From Dioscorea cayenensis subsp. rotundata (Eukaryota; Streptophyta; Magnoliopsida; Dioscoreales; Dioscoreaceae), in assembly GCF_009730915.1 (NCBI RefSeq), contig NC_052477.1:1302001-1366000 (forward strand): 64,000 nucleotides of DNA, in the 5' to 3' direction. Under the pieces are notes generated by a model. It had not been told where the DNA came from and did not search any database. It saw nothing but the letters and a program-made list of their open reading frames with translations. The position numbers were made by a program, and so were the translations under genes. Within the stretch, counting starts at the first letter, position 1; every line of letters starts with the position of its first letter. Below are positions 26,371-38,969 of the stretch, piece after piece.

Positions 26371-28356
26371 ATGGATCTCCTTCTCCATCTCCTCCCTCTC
26401 CTTCTCCTCTTCATCTCCATCCCTTCTTCTTCTCCGGCGAACTCTCCTGCCCCTGCTCCTTCTCCGGGCTGCAATGGCATCCTCCTCACCTACTCTCTCG
26501 ACGGTCGAAACATCATTCGTCCCCACGTCTCCAACCCCAAATCCCAACCCTACTCCTTCACCGCCACCGCCACCATTCTCAACTCCGGTGATCGTGACCT
26601 CCTGTCTTGGGCTTTCCTCATCTCTTTCCGCCACCGCGAGCTCATCGTCTCCGCCAGTCCCGGCGTGCTTACTGATGGCTCCGCCTTCCCTTATTCCACC
26701 CCTCAAGACTCCCCCACCTCCTTCTCCGGCTTCCCCAACACCGATCTCAAAACCCCTATCGAAACTGCTAACGATCTCACCCAGATCCAGACCTCCATTT
26801 CCATTGTCGGTACTCTCTTCGGCTCTCCACCCCCGGCGATCCCTCTCCCTTTTAATCTCTCCCTCTCTGACCCTTCTTATCGCTGCCCTGCCCCTGATTT
26901 CACCTTCAATTCCACCACCTCGATCTCCTCTTGCTGCGTTTTTGATCCCACCTTTGATAATTCCACCACCTCCCTTGACAACTCCTCCGTCTCCGAACCC
27001 TTTCTTCCTCGCCGTTCTGGCGATCTGACCATCTCCTACGATGTTATCCAGTCCTTCTCCTCCAGCTACCTCGCCCTTGTCACCATCGCCAACAACGCCC
27101 CTCTTGGTCGGCTCGATAATTGGCGTCTCTCCTGGCAATGGATGCACGACGAGTTCATCTACTCCATGCGCGGCGCTTATACCTCCGTCTCCGGCGCTAA
27201 CGACTGCATCTTCGGCATCCAAGGTCAATACTACCAAGACTTAGACTTTTCCAAGGTTCTTAACTGTCAACGCTCTCCCACCATCCTCGATCTTCCTGTC
27301 TCCATGTTCAACGACACCGATCGCGGCCGCATTCCCTTCTGCTGCCGCAACGGCACCATCTTGCCCTCTTCCATGGACGCATCTCAAGCTAAATCCGCGT
27401 TCCAAGTCCAAGTTTTTAAGATGCGGCCGGATTTGAACCGCACCAAGCTCTATCCTCCTCAAAACTTCAAGATCTCCGGCATCTCCCTCAACCCCGACTA
27501 CCAGTGCTCTCAGCCAATCCGTGTTTCTCCTTCTCAGTTCCCTGACCCCAGTGGCCTCCAAGCCTCATCCACCGCCGTGTCAAGCTGGCAAGTCGTCTGC
27601 AACATCACTAATCCAAAGTCTTCCAGTTCGAAATGCTGCGTTTCCTTCTCTTCATTCTACAACGACTCTGTGATTCCTTGCAAGACTTGTGCTTGTGGCT
27701 GTCCTGCTTCTAGTTCTCGCAGAACCTGCAATACCACTGCCCCTGCATTGCTCCTCCCTCCTCAAGCATTGCTTGTCCCGTTCGACAACCGAACTCTTGA
27801 AGCCAAAGCTTGGGCTAGCATCAAACACTTTCAGGTCCCTAACCCTTTGCCCTGCCCTGATAACTGCGGAGTGAGCATCAATTGGCATGTTTACACTGAC
27901 TATTCCGGAGGTTGGAGCTCAAGGATCACACTTTTCAATTGGGAAGATACTAGCTTGGCCAATTGGTTTGTCGCATTGGACATGGGCAAAGCTTATGATG
28001 GCTTTGAAGCTTCCTATTCCTTCAATGGCACTGCCATTGGGAATAATACCGTCTTCTTACAAGGCTTTGATGGATTGAATTATTTGGTTGGAGAAGTTGA
28101 TGGTGCTAATCCTGGTGATCCTCGAATCCCCGGGAAGCAACAATCTGTGATATCTTTCTCCAAGAAGAATACCCCTGGTATTGATGTTGTTGCCGGGGAT
28201 GGATACCCGAAGAAGGTGTTCTTCAATGGGGAGGAGTGTTCTCTTCCTGATTACTTACCTTCTAATGGTGGTTCAAGAATTGGAACTGGATTCAGCTTGC
28301 TTGGCTTATGCTTGACTGTTGTTGTTGCAACAACTCTTCTTGTTTTGCAGCAATAG
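26371..28356 (+). CDS. COBL7: COBRA-like GPI-anchored protein (COBL7 to COBL10 subgroup)
   Basis: Intronless frame of 661 residues, starting at a good context (GCCATGG). Signal peptide at about 1-23, then a Pro/Ala/Ser-rich spacer. The long N-terminal extension of about 200 residues before the COBRA domain marks the longer COBL7-10 subgroup. The COBRA domain starts near GDLTISYDVIQSFSSSYLAL (about 217-236); its hallmark CCVS is at about 422-425, followed by the Cys-rich CKTCACGC. Many N-glycosylation sites (NXS/T) are visible. The last 25 residues are hydrophobic after a small-residue stretch, as in GPI-attachment signals. Family role: cellulose microfibril orientation at the plasma membrane and wall. 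The symbol marks the subgroup; the exact orthologue is not certain. Confidence 0.93.
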   Translation: MDLLLHLLPLLLLFISIPSSSPANSPAPAPSPGCNGILLTYSLDGRNIIRPHVSNPKSQPYSFTATATILNSGDRDLLSWAFLISFRHRELIVSASPGVLTDGSAFPYSTPQDSPTSFSGFPNTDLKTPIETANDLTQIQTSISIVGTLFGSPPPAIPLPFNLSLSDPSYRCPAPDFTFNSTTSISSCCVFDPTFDNSTTSLDNSSVSEPFLPRRSGDLTISYDVIQSFSSSYLALVTIANNAPLGRLDNWRLSWQWMHDEFIYSMRGAYTSVSGANDCIFGIQGQYYQDLDFSKVLNCQRSPTILDLPVSMFNDTDRGRIPFCCRNGTILPSSMDASQAKSAFQVQVFKMRPDLNRTKLYPPQNFKISGISLNPDYQCSQPIRVSPSQFPDPSGLQASSTAVSSWQVVCNITNPKSSSSKCCVSFSSFYNDSVIPCKTCACGCPASSSRRTCNTTAPALLLPPQALLVPFDNRTLEAKAWASIKHFQVPNPLPCPDNCGVSINWHVYTDYSGGWSSRITLFNWEDTSLANWFVALDMGKAYDGFEASYSFNGTAIGNNTVFLQGFDGLNYLVGEVDGANPGDPRIPGKQQSVISFSKKNTPGIDVVAGDGYPKKVFFNGEECSLPDYLPSNGGSRIGTGFSLLGLCLTVVVATTLLVLQQ

Positions 28357-30856
28357 CTCTGGTGGTTGCTCCTGCTGATTCTTTGATTCTTTAGACAATG
28401 GTCATTGCTTGATGGCATTACTGCATTTTGATCAAAATGAGAGCTTTCCAGGGCTTACCATAGTCCATACTGTTCAGGTGATGTTTAATCTTTTTATTGA
28501 TTAATACTCTTTTAGAAAGCATGTAACCTTTAGTGTCATCTTCTGTGATTTTTCCTCTAGGAAAACATATGTATTATCTGCTTCATTTGACTTCTGTATA
28601 CATAGTGCTTTGTTTCATTTGTGATTGAAACTTACATTTCTTTGAATTTAGATGAAAGTTGACTGTTTTGATATCATGTTGTTGAATTGGTCATGACATT
28701 TGGAGTGAGTGGTTGATTACTTGTTGTTCTATTTGTTCATTTGGTCAAAACAAACACTTTGCTTTGTTTTCTTCTCCAAATCCATCTCTCTTCTCATTGG
28801 CCAAATTTATGCCAATTTGGGTACATTTTATCATTCTCTTATTGTATATTATATATATATTCATGGCCTTTTGATTTGATCAACTTTTTTTAAAGTTTAC
28901 TAGTTCAATGCATATCAAGAGAACATGAATTAGGAGTACTTTTTTGAGTATTTCTTTCTTTGTCTTTCTCATGCATTGCATTTTACTATTTAGTATGTTT
29001 TTCATTGTTTGTAAGTTCTCTAAAGTGACAAACCTTCTTTGCTGGCAAACTTTGATTAATCTTAAGAAAAAAACTTTCCTTTATATGTAATATATAACTC
29101 TTGTCTGGTTTAGTATTGATCATTGAACTAAATCAACAAATTATTTTATAACAATTATTTTTGCCTTTTTCCTTTCATTTGTGACTGAGATATTTTAACA
29201 TACTTATTCTCTCAAATATTATGTTTTTGGGAATAAATAGAATAAGCACATACCTTAAAAAAAACACCATATATATATATGTGTGTGTACCCTTGGCCTT
29301 GGTATTGAAATTAAACACAATTTAAAAAGGTTAATTTTTGGTTTGCATATGTAGATATAATAATGATATGCAAATATTTCAAAATTTTCATTAATAATCA
29401 AATTATCATAAACAGTTATTTGGAATGCAAGACTCTCAAATATTGTTGAAAGTTGGAGAGTTTTAACCATTTTTTCCACCAAATGAACAAGTAAGCATGA
29501 GAATAATCTAGAGATGAATTTTTCAAAGGTTTTTATTGTTATTTTTTTTTAATTCTTTATTAAACTTCTCATTTCATCTCTTCCTTTTTTTTACTCTATC
29601 TTATATCTCACCACCAAATCCTTTTCTCTCTCTCTCTTTCTCTTCACTTTAATTCATTTTATACCCTCATCTTTTCAAAGACTAGTTAAAAAAATTGAAA
29701 ATTTTGAAGATAAGTCATAACTCATAATTTATGATTTTCTAACAATTTATGTGTGTATGTGATATGTGTGCATTAGATCAAATTTCGTTTTTAAAAGTTT
29801 TTTTAAAGTTTTTATTTTTTTAAATTTTATTGATTTATTTATTTGAATAAACTTGATATAAGTTTTTAAATATTATGTAAATTAAAAAAATTATTTTTTT
29901 AATTTCATATGCCCATAATGCCTAAAAATAATAGCCCACATTTTAATTTAATTTATATATTACTTGAATTATAAATCAAAATTAAATGTATGGATCGACG
30001 ATTCAAATTATCTATACAAACATTCCGATAAATAAATATAATTATAAATTAGATTTTAATATCAAAACATTTATTTATAATCTAAACAAAATTTGTTCAT
30101 TTAAATATACTTTGGTGATCAATATAATATAACAAACAAAAACAGTAATAATATATATCCATTCCCAACAGAAACCAAACAACTCTGAAATTGTTCATGC
30201 TACAAAACTGTTATATAAAAAATAAATAAATAACAATGAGTTTGCAATAAAAAATAATTTTATTTATACAAAATAAATTCACCAATAGAGTTTCCAAATA
30301 ATAAACAATAACTACACAGAATAAAAATCATTCAAAGCATCATAGAATTTCCTGCATAGAGAAAAATGGAAAAAAACTAAGAACTAAAATTTAAAGGTTA
30401 AATGAATCAAATGAAAATCAAACTTGGATCTGTACACTAAACTAACAATTCCAAAGCAAACATTAAAAAAAAAGGAAGGCTGGTCACTGGAGTGAAGGCA
30501 CAGTTGGTTTCAGAGACTCAACCATTTGCCAAACACTGCACAAAGAAAACCAAGCAAACCAAACAAACAGAAGTTCTCACTCTCCATCAGTTTTTTTTTT
30601 CAGTCCTTGCTTGAAATGAAATGTAAGTAATCAAAACTTTGCACATCAATGAGGATTTTGATTTCTGCATTCTCCATGCTCTTCAAGAACACTCTTTTTT
30701 TCTGCACAAAGTTGTTAATCAATCAGCAAAAGCATGAGACACATGAGCATTCGATCAATGGAAAATGTACTCACATATTCAATATTGTTAGTTGAATAAT
30801 TGATCGGATACAACTACTGCAATTCAGAAAAAAAGATAAGTTGATTGTTCAATGAA
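28357..30856. other. Intergenic DNA between COBL and the response regulator
   Basis: COBL 3'UTR at the left; at the right, the 3'UTR of the minus-strand response regulator. The rest is very AT-rich with a short TA/TG microsatellite at about 29270-29288. No gene or clear repeat seen. Confidence 0.65.
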
Positions 30857-33763
30857 CTACTGCAAATTGCCACCCAATGCATAATTACTGATGTCCAAAT
30901 CAGATTCCAGATGTCCTGCCAACTCCTGCACATGTATCAGTTAGAAACTTAATGATCCTTAAAGTAATAGTGCAAGTATTGCAAAAATGTTAAACAATCA
31001 AGTGGAAGAAATGAACCTGTTGGCTAATCATATCAAGGAATTCCTCGTTTTCTATATGAATATTACCAAATAGATCGTCTTGACAGCTTAAGTCTGAAAT
31101 ATCATCACTAGGTAGTCCAGCATTATCAAATAACAAGGTGTTATTTCGTTGAGCAACAGACTCTACTTTCCCAAGTTGAGATCTTATTTTGTAAGCACCT
31201 TTGCTTACAGCGCAAGTGTTCCCGTCTTTTACAGATGCCATTAGGTCAGTAGATGCTGAAATGGAGGAACCGAAGTTAATATTAGGATGCTGAGGTAACT
31301 CAGAAGAAGAATAAGTACTCTGAAACTTCCAATCCTCTATATGATTTGCATCCTTTACTCCTTTTAAACCCGGCTTGATCCAATCTAGAAGTCCACTTGA
31401 AGTCACACATTCTTGAAACATCCTGGTTGAGTTGAGATTAGTGGTGCCCATGCCTAAAGGATAGGAATTTCCAACTGATGCATTTGAGTAATTGTTCTGC
31501 AGATCAGAATATAAAGTTTGAGGTGCCAAGCCATATGAACCAGGCAGCATTGTTCCAGTTAATGCTGCTTCTCCATATAGACAGATGTCATTAAAGAGTA
31601 CTTGCTGATTGAAACAATCGTGTTCACCAGTGATTCCATTAAGTAACTGACTGCTAAGTTGTGCTTGTCTTGGCGCATCTATGTTCAAGCTACTTTGCTG
31701 CCGAGATATTGGAAGATGTTGTCCTTGCTGTGGCATTTGCATAATCATGGAATTTCTTGTCTGCCCACTAAGTGAGCCTGCACTGAATGAAGTATTTGCG
31801 CAAAATGAAGCCTGAGGGTTGAGCAAATTTGTTGAGTTGTTACCTATTTGGTGGCTCAAACTTCCCCATGCTTGGAGAACTGGTGGTTGTGGCTGCCGTG
31901 ATTCCATATTGAATGAGGCACCAGTATTCAAGTTCATTGGACCAGGGCTACTCCAATGCTGCCCTGATATCATTCTCGTAGAATTTGATATTTGTGGAGC
32001 AGAACTAATGTAATTCAACCGATCAACAACTGGCATGCCAATTCCAGAGCCTGTACCACGTCTTGTCCCTATGTTCATGTTCATATGATTTTCATGGGGA
32101 TGACTAAAGCCATTGACGGCATCAATTGGACCATATGTTACATCTGAGACACCTTGAGCTAGTGCTTCGGGATTTGTTTTTTTCAAGTACAACCGATATT
32201 TCTGCTTAAAATCAAAAGAAAGCATTATGCAAACAAGTGGCTTGAAGTTCCTGATGTATTGAAAACAAGTGGCTCTACAACATTTTTTTATTTTTCCAGT
32301 ATACATTATATATCAGAAACAAAGTTCAGGTGTTCTTCATTCAATTTCTGGAATTGGGATTCAACTTACTATTAACAATTCATTAAAATGGCCTAAAGAC
32401 TAAAAAATTTCATCCTGCTCCTCCACAACAATCAAACATCTACAAACATGATTCACAAAAATGATGATGATGCATAGGTAACATAAATCAAGAGAAATAC
32501 TCATACAAACAATTACAGAAACCACAAAATCACTACCTGCAAGTGGCTAGCAACATTTTCTCTGGTGAGCCCCGGAACTTTCATTATCTCAAGAATCTTC
32601 TTTGGAACAGCCCCTGTAAAATTGAAGCATACAATAAATGGGAAACAGAGAGGATCTAATGAAGTTATATTGTTCATCTAGAGCTAAACACAGACTACTC
32701 ACTTTCAGTAGTTAATTGCTTGACAGCATCAATAAACTGCCGGTGTAGCTCAACAGACCAAACAACTCTAGGCTTCTTCACCGACGATGATGAATCCTCA
32801 CGTTGCTCATTTTCACCCTCCTTTTCATCTTTCCTCCTCTTAACATTCCCCGACAATGGCAATGCATTATCACCATCATCAGACACCTTCTTCTGCCTAT
32901 CATTCTCCTCCACACTCACCGTCTGCTTCAATCCTGCATCATTACACATGTTCTTCCTTGCAACATGCTGCCATAGATTCTGTCCAACTTCCATTTTCAA
33001 AGGCTTTATTATGTAATCCACAGCACCATGAGTTATACCCTTCATAACCACATCCTTGCTATCATCAGCAGACATCACTATCCATTGAACAAGATAAACA
33101 GTGAATCATACAATCCATTTCTCGTATCTCCCTTCAAAAAAAAATTTTTTTTTTAAAAAAAAATCCGATTTTCAAGCATGACAGTGCCTATATATACTCA
33201 CTGATAACAGGGAGATCCATTTCCAATCCAATTAGTTCAAGTAGTTTGAATCCATCCATATCCGGCATATAAACATCACTTAAAACAAGATCAAATGATC
33301 CTCTTCTCTCTCTCAATAAGGATAAAGCCACAGCTGCTCTTGAACAAGTTGTAACTGATCCATCATCCAATTCAACAAACATTCAAGATTCAAACTTTAT
33401 CAATAACAATAACTGAAAAACAACCATAACAGATTGAAAAACAATAAAAAAATTAAAAAAAAAATTTAAAAAAAAACTTCTATCCAAACTCAAAAAACCT
33501 AATCCAAATAATCTGAATTTCAAATTCTAAGAATTAGATGATTGCTCGTTATTACCATCGTACTGACAGTTACGGAGAATTTTCTCCACGATTTTGAGGC
33601 ATAATGGGTCATCATCTACGACAAGGACTCGAAGGCCGGCGGGGAACTTCCGGAAAGCTGAGGAACTGCTTGTTGATCCGGCGTCGTAGTTGGACAGTGG
33701 CGTCGGCGAGTTGGTAGCACTTTGTCCGATGGAATCCATCCCCAATAACAAGACAGCATTCAT
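30857..33763 (-). CDS. Type-B two-component response regulator (ARR-B, cytokinin signalling)
   Basis: Six exons on the minus strand: 33763-33556, 33354-33202, 33077-32703, 32613-32537, 32201-31017, 30925-30857. All joins are in frame, giving 688 residues. The receiver domain (about 43-160) has the acidic pocket DDD (50-52), phospho-acceptor D96 in [11 protein letters not shown] and K145 in DYIIKP. An acidic/basic linker leads to the GARP/Myb-like DNA-binding domain (about 221-279: [19 protein letters not shown] ... [14 protein letters not shown]). The rest is a Gln/Asn/Ser-rich region typical of type-B activators. Such proteins are nuclear and, when phosphorylated through His-Asp relay, activate cytokinin target genes. 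The in-frame ATG at 33739 (MDSIGQ) is an alternative start. A short upstream frame and a (GA)n tract lie in the leader. Confidence 0.94.
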
Positions 33764-33779
33764 TGCCAATCCTAAACCT

Positions 33780-33806
33780 TCAAATGCCAAGCTCCATGGC
33801 CACCAT
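33780..33806 (-). other. Short upstream ORF in the response regulator leader
   Basis: On the minus strand, an ATG about 40 bases before the main start opens an eight-codon frame (MVAMELGI) that ends in TGA, in a different frame from the main protein. It could lower translation of the main frame if the transcript includes it. Confidence 0.4.
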
Positions 33807-33842
33807 TGATGCCCAAGAGATCTCGAACTCGAAATCGAAATC

Positions 33843-33849
<7 letters not shown>

Positions 33850-33890
<41 letters not shown>
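33850..33890. repeat. (GA)n microsatellite in the response regulator leader/promoter
   Basis: About 20 GA units, reading as a CT-rich tract on the gene's strand. Such tracts are common in plant leaders and could bind GAGA-type factors; that role is inference. Confidence 0.9.
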
Positions 33891-33896
<6 letters not shown>

Positions 33897-34361
33897 ATGC
33901 ACTGAGAAATGAAAGAGTTTGAGAACTCGGTCTGTTTGATTGCTCTCGAGTTTTTCTCTTTAAAGAAATCTTATTATTAATTTTATTATTTTAATTATTA
34001 TTATTTAATTTTATTTAATCAATTAAATTTTTGTTTTCGTTTTAGATATTTTTGCCGAATATCACTGAAGACTCGTTCAAGACTCATCATTAATAACACT
34101 AATTAATTAAAATACTTATATATATATATAATTATATCACCGATCTATTATTTACCGTACACTTCAATGTAATCAGAAGATTTCTGTAACATTATTAATG
34201 TCAATTAGTAAAAAATTATTAATAATATATATATTTCCAAAAATATTAGCGATGTCAAAGAACAAACAGAACTTATCGACTTCCTGACTCCTGAAATGTA
34301 CTTGTTGGGACGAAATATAGTGTATGACCAGTACTTTGAGACAAACACGGATCTAATAAAC

Positions 34362-34510
34362 AGTACTTAGAGCAATGTCAGAGAATATACCACTTCTCAT
34401 AGGAGATAAATCCAGATCTAATAAAAAGTAATAAAAAGTACTTAGAGCAATGTCAGAGAATATGTCACTTCTCATAGGAGATAAATCCGGATCTAATAAA
34501 AAGTACTTAG
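34362..34510. repeat. Two-copy tandem repeat, about 75 bp unit
   Basis: AGTACTTAGAGCAATGTCAG followed by CACTTCTCATAGGAGATAAA occurs at about 34362 and again at about 34438 with few mismatches. Noncoding. Confidence 0.85.
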
Positions 34511-34575
34511 AACAAGTACAATACATAAACAGTACTATTACAGTACATACACCACTTGATAACACATCACTAGTG

Positions 34576-34680
34576 TAAATAATGGTTAAATAATATTTTT
34601 TTTTTTTTTAAGTTTTGCATTTGCATATTTACATGCAAATGCAAAACTATATAAAAAAAATATTATTATTTACGTTAAGA
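34576..34680. mobile_element. Small foldback (MITE-like) hairpin
   Basis: A perfect 16 bp stem, AGTTTTGCATTTGCAT (34611-34626) and its complement (34633-34648), closes a six-base loop. The arms continue as a T-run opposite an A-run and AATAATATT opposite AATATTATT, with GTAAATAAT/ATTATTTAC-like outer ends. The shape fits a tiny non-autonomous element or a structured RNA; there is no coding capacity. Confidence 0.6.
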
Positions 34681-36878
34681 TAAAAAATAATAATAATGAA
34701 ATGGAAGCCAATTCAGGTGCGATGCCTCAAAAAGGAAACCTAATCAGGATGTCTTTCTCGTCTTTTCACGTATCCGCTGGAACAGCTTTAGAGAGCGCAA
34801 GATCAATTCAACCGCCGCCTCTGACCGTGCCCGCGTGGGTACACTTTAACGCACTGTCTCGTGATTCCAATCTACACCCTCAGCCCACCACACCGCTCTC
34901 AGTATATTCCCTTTCTTTACACGTGGCGAGATCATTGCCGCCACGTGGAAACCCATCGTGAGTTTTATTCCGAATCTAACGGTTCTCATTATCTCACCTT
35001 TTTTTATATATTTTTTTAAAATTTTTCTAAATTACCGTGTTGATAGGCTGCTTTTTAGGTGGGTTTTTTAAAAAAATTATCTCTTTTTTGTTTTTATTAA
35101 TTTAAAAAAATTAAAATGCATTGTTATTCACGCAATAATAATAATATTATAATTATAATTTAATTATTAAATGAATTGGGAGTGATGAGGTGATGGTGTG
35201 GCCACATGAATATTCATGTGGTGAACATTGGCACGTGTGCTTTTAACATGCAAGAATGAGTGGGCTCAAAAGCACATTAATATTTATAATAATTATTTAT
35301 TAATTTATTATCCAATTGATTTAGATTAGTATTTAGTTTAAATCACATTAATGAGGTATGATGTGATTATTAAGGAATTTATACAACTTAAATGCTTTAA
35401 GTTTCTTAATTAAGAAAGATTGATATTATGAAAACTAAGGTCACATCTTAAGGTATGTCCTACATTGAGTAAGTAATTAGAACTCTAATTAAATTTTAAT
35501 CATAGAAAAAAAACAAAAATTAGTGTTTGATAATGACTTCCACCTAAAATTCAAGGTCATGACTTAAGTGCGTTCATAAGGGACACCACCATTTAATTAT
35601 TTATTTATTTATTTTGAAGGAATGAGAGCGATTTGATGATGTGGCAACATGTGATTGGTGGTTGGTGCAAGTTCACTTTTATCTTAAGTTGGACAGCATG
35701 AGGTGACAGATGTGTTCTGAGCCCAATCTGTTTGATTTTGAAATTTTAAATTATTTTGTTATTTGCTTAAAATATAGCATGAAACAATTTCATTTATTGA
35801 ATATGGATTCTCACATTTTTAAGAAAAATAAAATTAATTATATAAAATTTTATTTCCTTACTTCAATTGATCCCAAACTTTTTTTCTTTTTTTGATAAAA
35901 TTAAAAAAAATAAAAAATTCCATGGTTATTTTCATCCTAATCGTATAGTCTCTTTACTTATAGTATACGTTTTTAATTTTTAATTTTTTTAAAATTATTA
36001 ATACATACTAAAAATATCAAAAATACACTCATCACAGATCGAGACATAGGCACTGAGTGGTATTAACATGAAAACAATAGTACAAACACAAAAGAAGTGA
36101 ACTCATCATCTTCTGCTTGAGCACGAATATAAAAGGGTTAAACTCGATCCCACGCCCTCACAAGCAAATCAAACAACATAAAGCATGAGCACCCCAACAA
36201 CCTTTGATATTTTAAAAGTTAATTATATTTTAAAATTTTAGTGTATTTTATGAAATAAAAACAAATCACATGTTTGAAACATTGTTTCAAACATAAAATT
36301 AATCATGAGCATATTTATACTTTTAATATACATAACTTAAGTTAAAGTTCGAATTCAGCATAATACAAATATTTTATATAAGAAATCTGGTGCTGATAAA
36401 TCAATACCACATTTCACATTGAAAATAAATCCGGAAAATTGTAATTATTTTTATTTTTATTTTTTATATATTATTTATATATATATATATATAAATTTTA
36501 AGATAGTCCGACAGTGGCACGAGGCAACACGACCCACAATCCGACACTGAGAATATCAGTTTAACTAAATATAACAAAATGTGGGGCTTACTAAAAATGG
36601 TGGACACGTGGGAATGTGTCGGATGGCCACGTGGTATTTGCCGGAGAGATGGCAATCTAGATAAGGTATTTAATGAGGAACACTTCCACTGTCTCCATCT
36701 TCAAAAGCACTCACAATGGTTGAGGGGTAACCCTGTGCTATACCTTGTTGACATTGTGCCTTTGCCTTGTCCCCCAATTATTTATTTAAGTAGCTATTAT
36801 TATTATTATTATTATTATTGGAGATAAATGAGAGAAGAACTCCAAGTCTTTCATTTAAAAAAAAATATATTTTATTTT

Positions 36879-37145
36879 TAAATTTAAATACATGTGAAAT
36901 TATCAAATTATTCATACTTTTATTCACCCGATAGCAATAATGACATTGAACTATTGTGCTCTAGTAGACCAAAGAGATGGTGAGTTTATTTCTTTTAGTA
37001 AATCTACGCTTGATAAATTTAAATATATGTGAAATTATCAAATTATTCATATTTTTTTATTTCACACGTATTGACATTGAACTGTTGTGCTCTAGTAGAC
37101 CAGAGAGATGATGAGTTTGCTTTTTTAAGTAGATCTACGTTTGAT
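36879..37145. repeat. Two-copy tandem duplication, about 135 bp unit
   Basis: GTGAAATTATCAAATTATTC, then GACATTGAACT and TTGTGCTCTAGTAGACCA, occur in the same order twice, starting at about 36893 and 37029. Noncoding. Confidence 0.85.
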
Positions 37146-37300
37146 CACAAGAGACGACAAACTCTGATGTTAGGATTATAAAAATTTATTAAAATGATAA
37201 AAATTAAAATATTAAAATATTATGAGATGGGATAATATAAAGAAAAATTGTTGAAAGGAACATTTGGAAAATGTTGTTAATTTCCAAAGATTGAGTGGTG

Positions 37301-37302
<2 letters not shown>

Positions 37303-37345
<43 letters not shown>
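37303..37345. repeat. (ATT)n microsatellite
   Basis: About 14 uninterrupted trinucleotide units. A shorter similar run lies at about 36794-36820. Confidence 0.93.
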
Positions 37346-37346
<1 letters not shown>

Positions 37347-38815
37347 TAAAAATAAAAAGGAGTTTGGATGAAGAGGAGGGTATTGATGGGAACATGAGAT
37401 TGAGTGATAAAAATTTAAGGGACCCATGAGTTGATATCCATCAATTCTAGTTCTTACAATGCTACATGGACTTGCTAGTTGGTCACTACTTGTTTTATTG
37501 TGAATTATTGCAAGTCTTATATGGATTGTTTGTTTTCTGTTATTATTATTATTATTATCTCTATTTGTTTTGGAGTATATTTTAATTTAATTTTAATTTA
37601 TTACTTTCTAACTTATATTCAAGAGATATTTGGAAATAAAAAGAAATTTTTAATTTTTTATATCAAAAATCAACTTCCATCCTTAAACTTCAAATCCCTC
37701 AAATTAAACACATCTTGGATGATTTTGTTTGTATGTATTGTATTTATTCTCTGTTTAATTTAGTTAAAAATTTTGAAATTAATTTTTGTTTATGATAGTT
37801 TTAGATCTTAATGTTGATGTTATTGGAATTGGGCCAGGCCCAAATTCTCTCTCATCTAACTAGATATAAGCAAATAATTTTTTTTTTTTTTTTGGAATAA
37901 TTGGTTTTACAAGTGGACCAACCACGTTATAGGATATTCACAGAGCTTTTAACTATAAATTAAGAGACTGTTTTTGTTGAAAATAGTTTGTATATGGTTC
38001 CCTCCCTATTTTTTTAAATTATTATATATAAATTAAGAATATTAATTCCAGGGCAACTAATAGGTAGATTGTGTATTAAAAATTTAATAATTATAAAAAA
38101 ATATATTTATATACAAAAATATTATAAACATTTAAGATTTTATTTATTGTTAATAAGAAAATATCACTTTCTAGTTGGAAAAATCATGTTTACATGTAAA
38201 ATACGTTAAAAAATCACTTAAGTCCATGGATATCCCAATAAATAGCTTTGAAAGTAGAAATGTTATTTTGTACATATATATACAGACTCATCAAAAGAAT
38301 TGGGTAATTAATAAAAAATAATAATAATAATAAAAATATTCATGTTACTTGGAATTTCTCCCATCTAACTTTCACTGGCCCATACAATGAAATTCAAAGC
38401 CCAATCCATTACAAAATTTATGCAACTAAAAATAAGTTTATATATAGATATTTGATGACAAAATAAACAAGTCATATTATGAGCGTGCATAAGCAAAAAG
38501 TTAATATTTCAATTCACATGTGTCTGCATAAACTGAATTTCAAACTTATCTATTCAGTGAAAACTTAAAATACCTACGCAAGTGACTACTGTCGTCAGCG
38601 TGTATATATATATATATATATATTTCTCATATGTAAAATATGAAATATATAATATAAATGGATATATTTTTGGATCCGGATCTGGATCCGAATACCCTTT
38701 TATCATCCGCTAAATAGATTCGGATCTACAAGATCCGATTCCTAAAAGCAATAAAATGGATAACGGATCTGGTTATCGGATTCGGGTCTCTTACCGGGTT
38801 CTCAACCCTCACACG

Positions 38816-38954
38816 CCAAACCGTTAAGCCTTTGAGGACTAGAAAGCTTCACTCCCTCGCTCGATCCCAAACACTGTTCCCTTTTTCTCTTCGCGCTCGC
38901 TGCTTTCGATCCGTGCTCCGGTTTTCATTGAGGATTTTTGGCGAACATTTGGAG
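38816..38954 (+). other. Probable noncoding first exon of the DPD1 gene
   Basis: A GC/CT-rich leader-like stretch (TCACTCCCTCGCTCGATCCC and following) ends GGAG|GTATGA, a good donor. The best acceptor before the DPD1 start is TCTCAG at 42737-42742. If joined, the leader intron is about 3.8 kb (38955-42742). Inferred from splice consensus only. Confidence 0.5.
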
Positions 38955-38969
38955 GTATGAATCATTGAG

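Larger units (their letters stand above)
33960..38815. other. Intergenic region with tandem duplications and a hairpin element
   Basis: Holds a two-copy repeat (34362-34510), a foldback hairpin (34576-34680), paired G-box motifs (ACACGTGGC and CCACGTGG at about 34919-34948, again near 36605-36635), a 20 bp palindrome at 35202-35221, a two-copy repeat (36879-37145), an (ATT)n-type run at about 37303-37345 and a TA microsatellite at about 38601-38622. No gene supported. Confidence 0.65.

Noticed and set aside
26242-27237. 331-codon minus-strand frame opposite the COBRA-like gene
   Set aside because: It is a shadow of GC-rich COBL codons and is Gly/Glu/Arg-rich without any domain.
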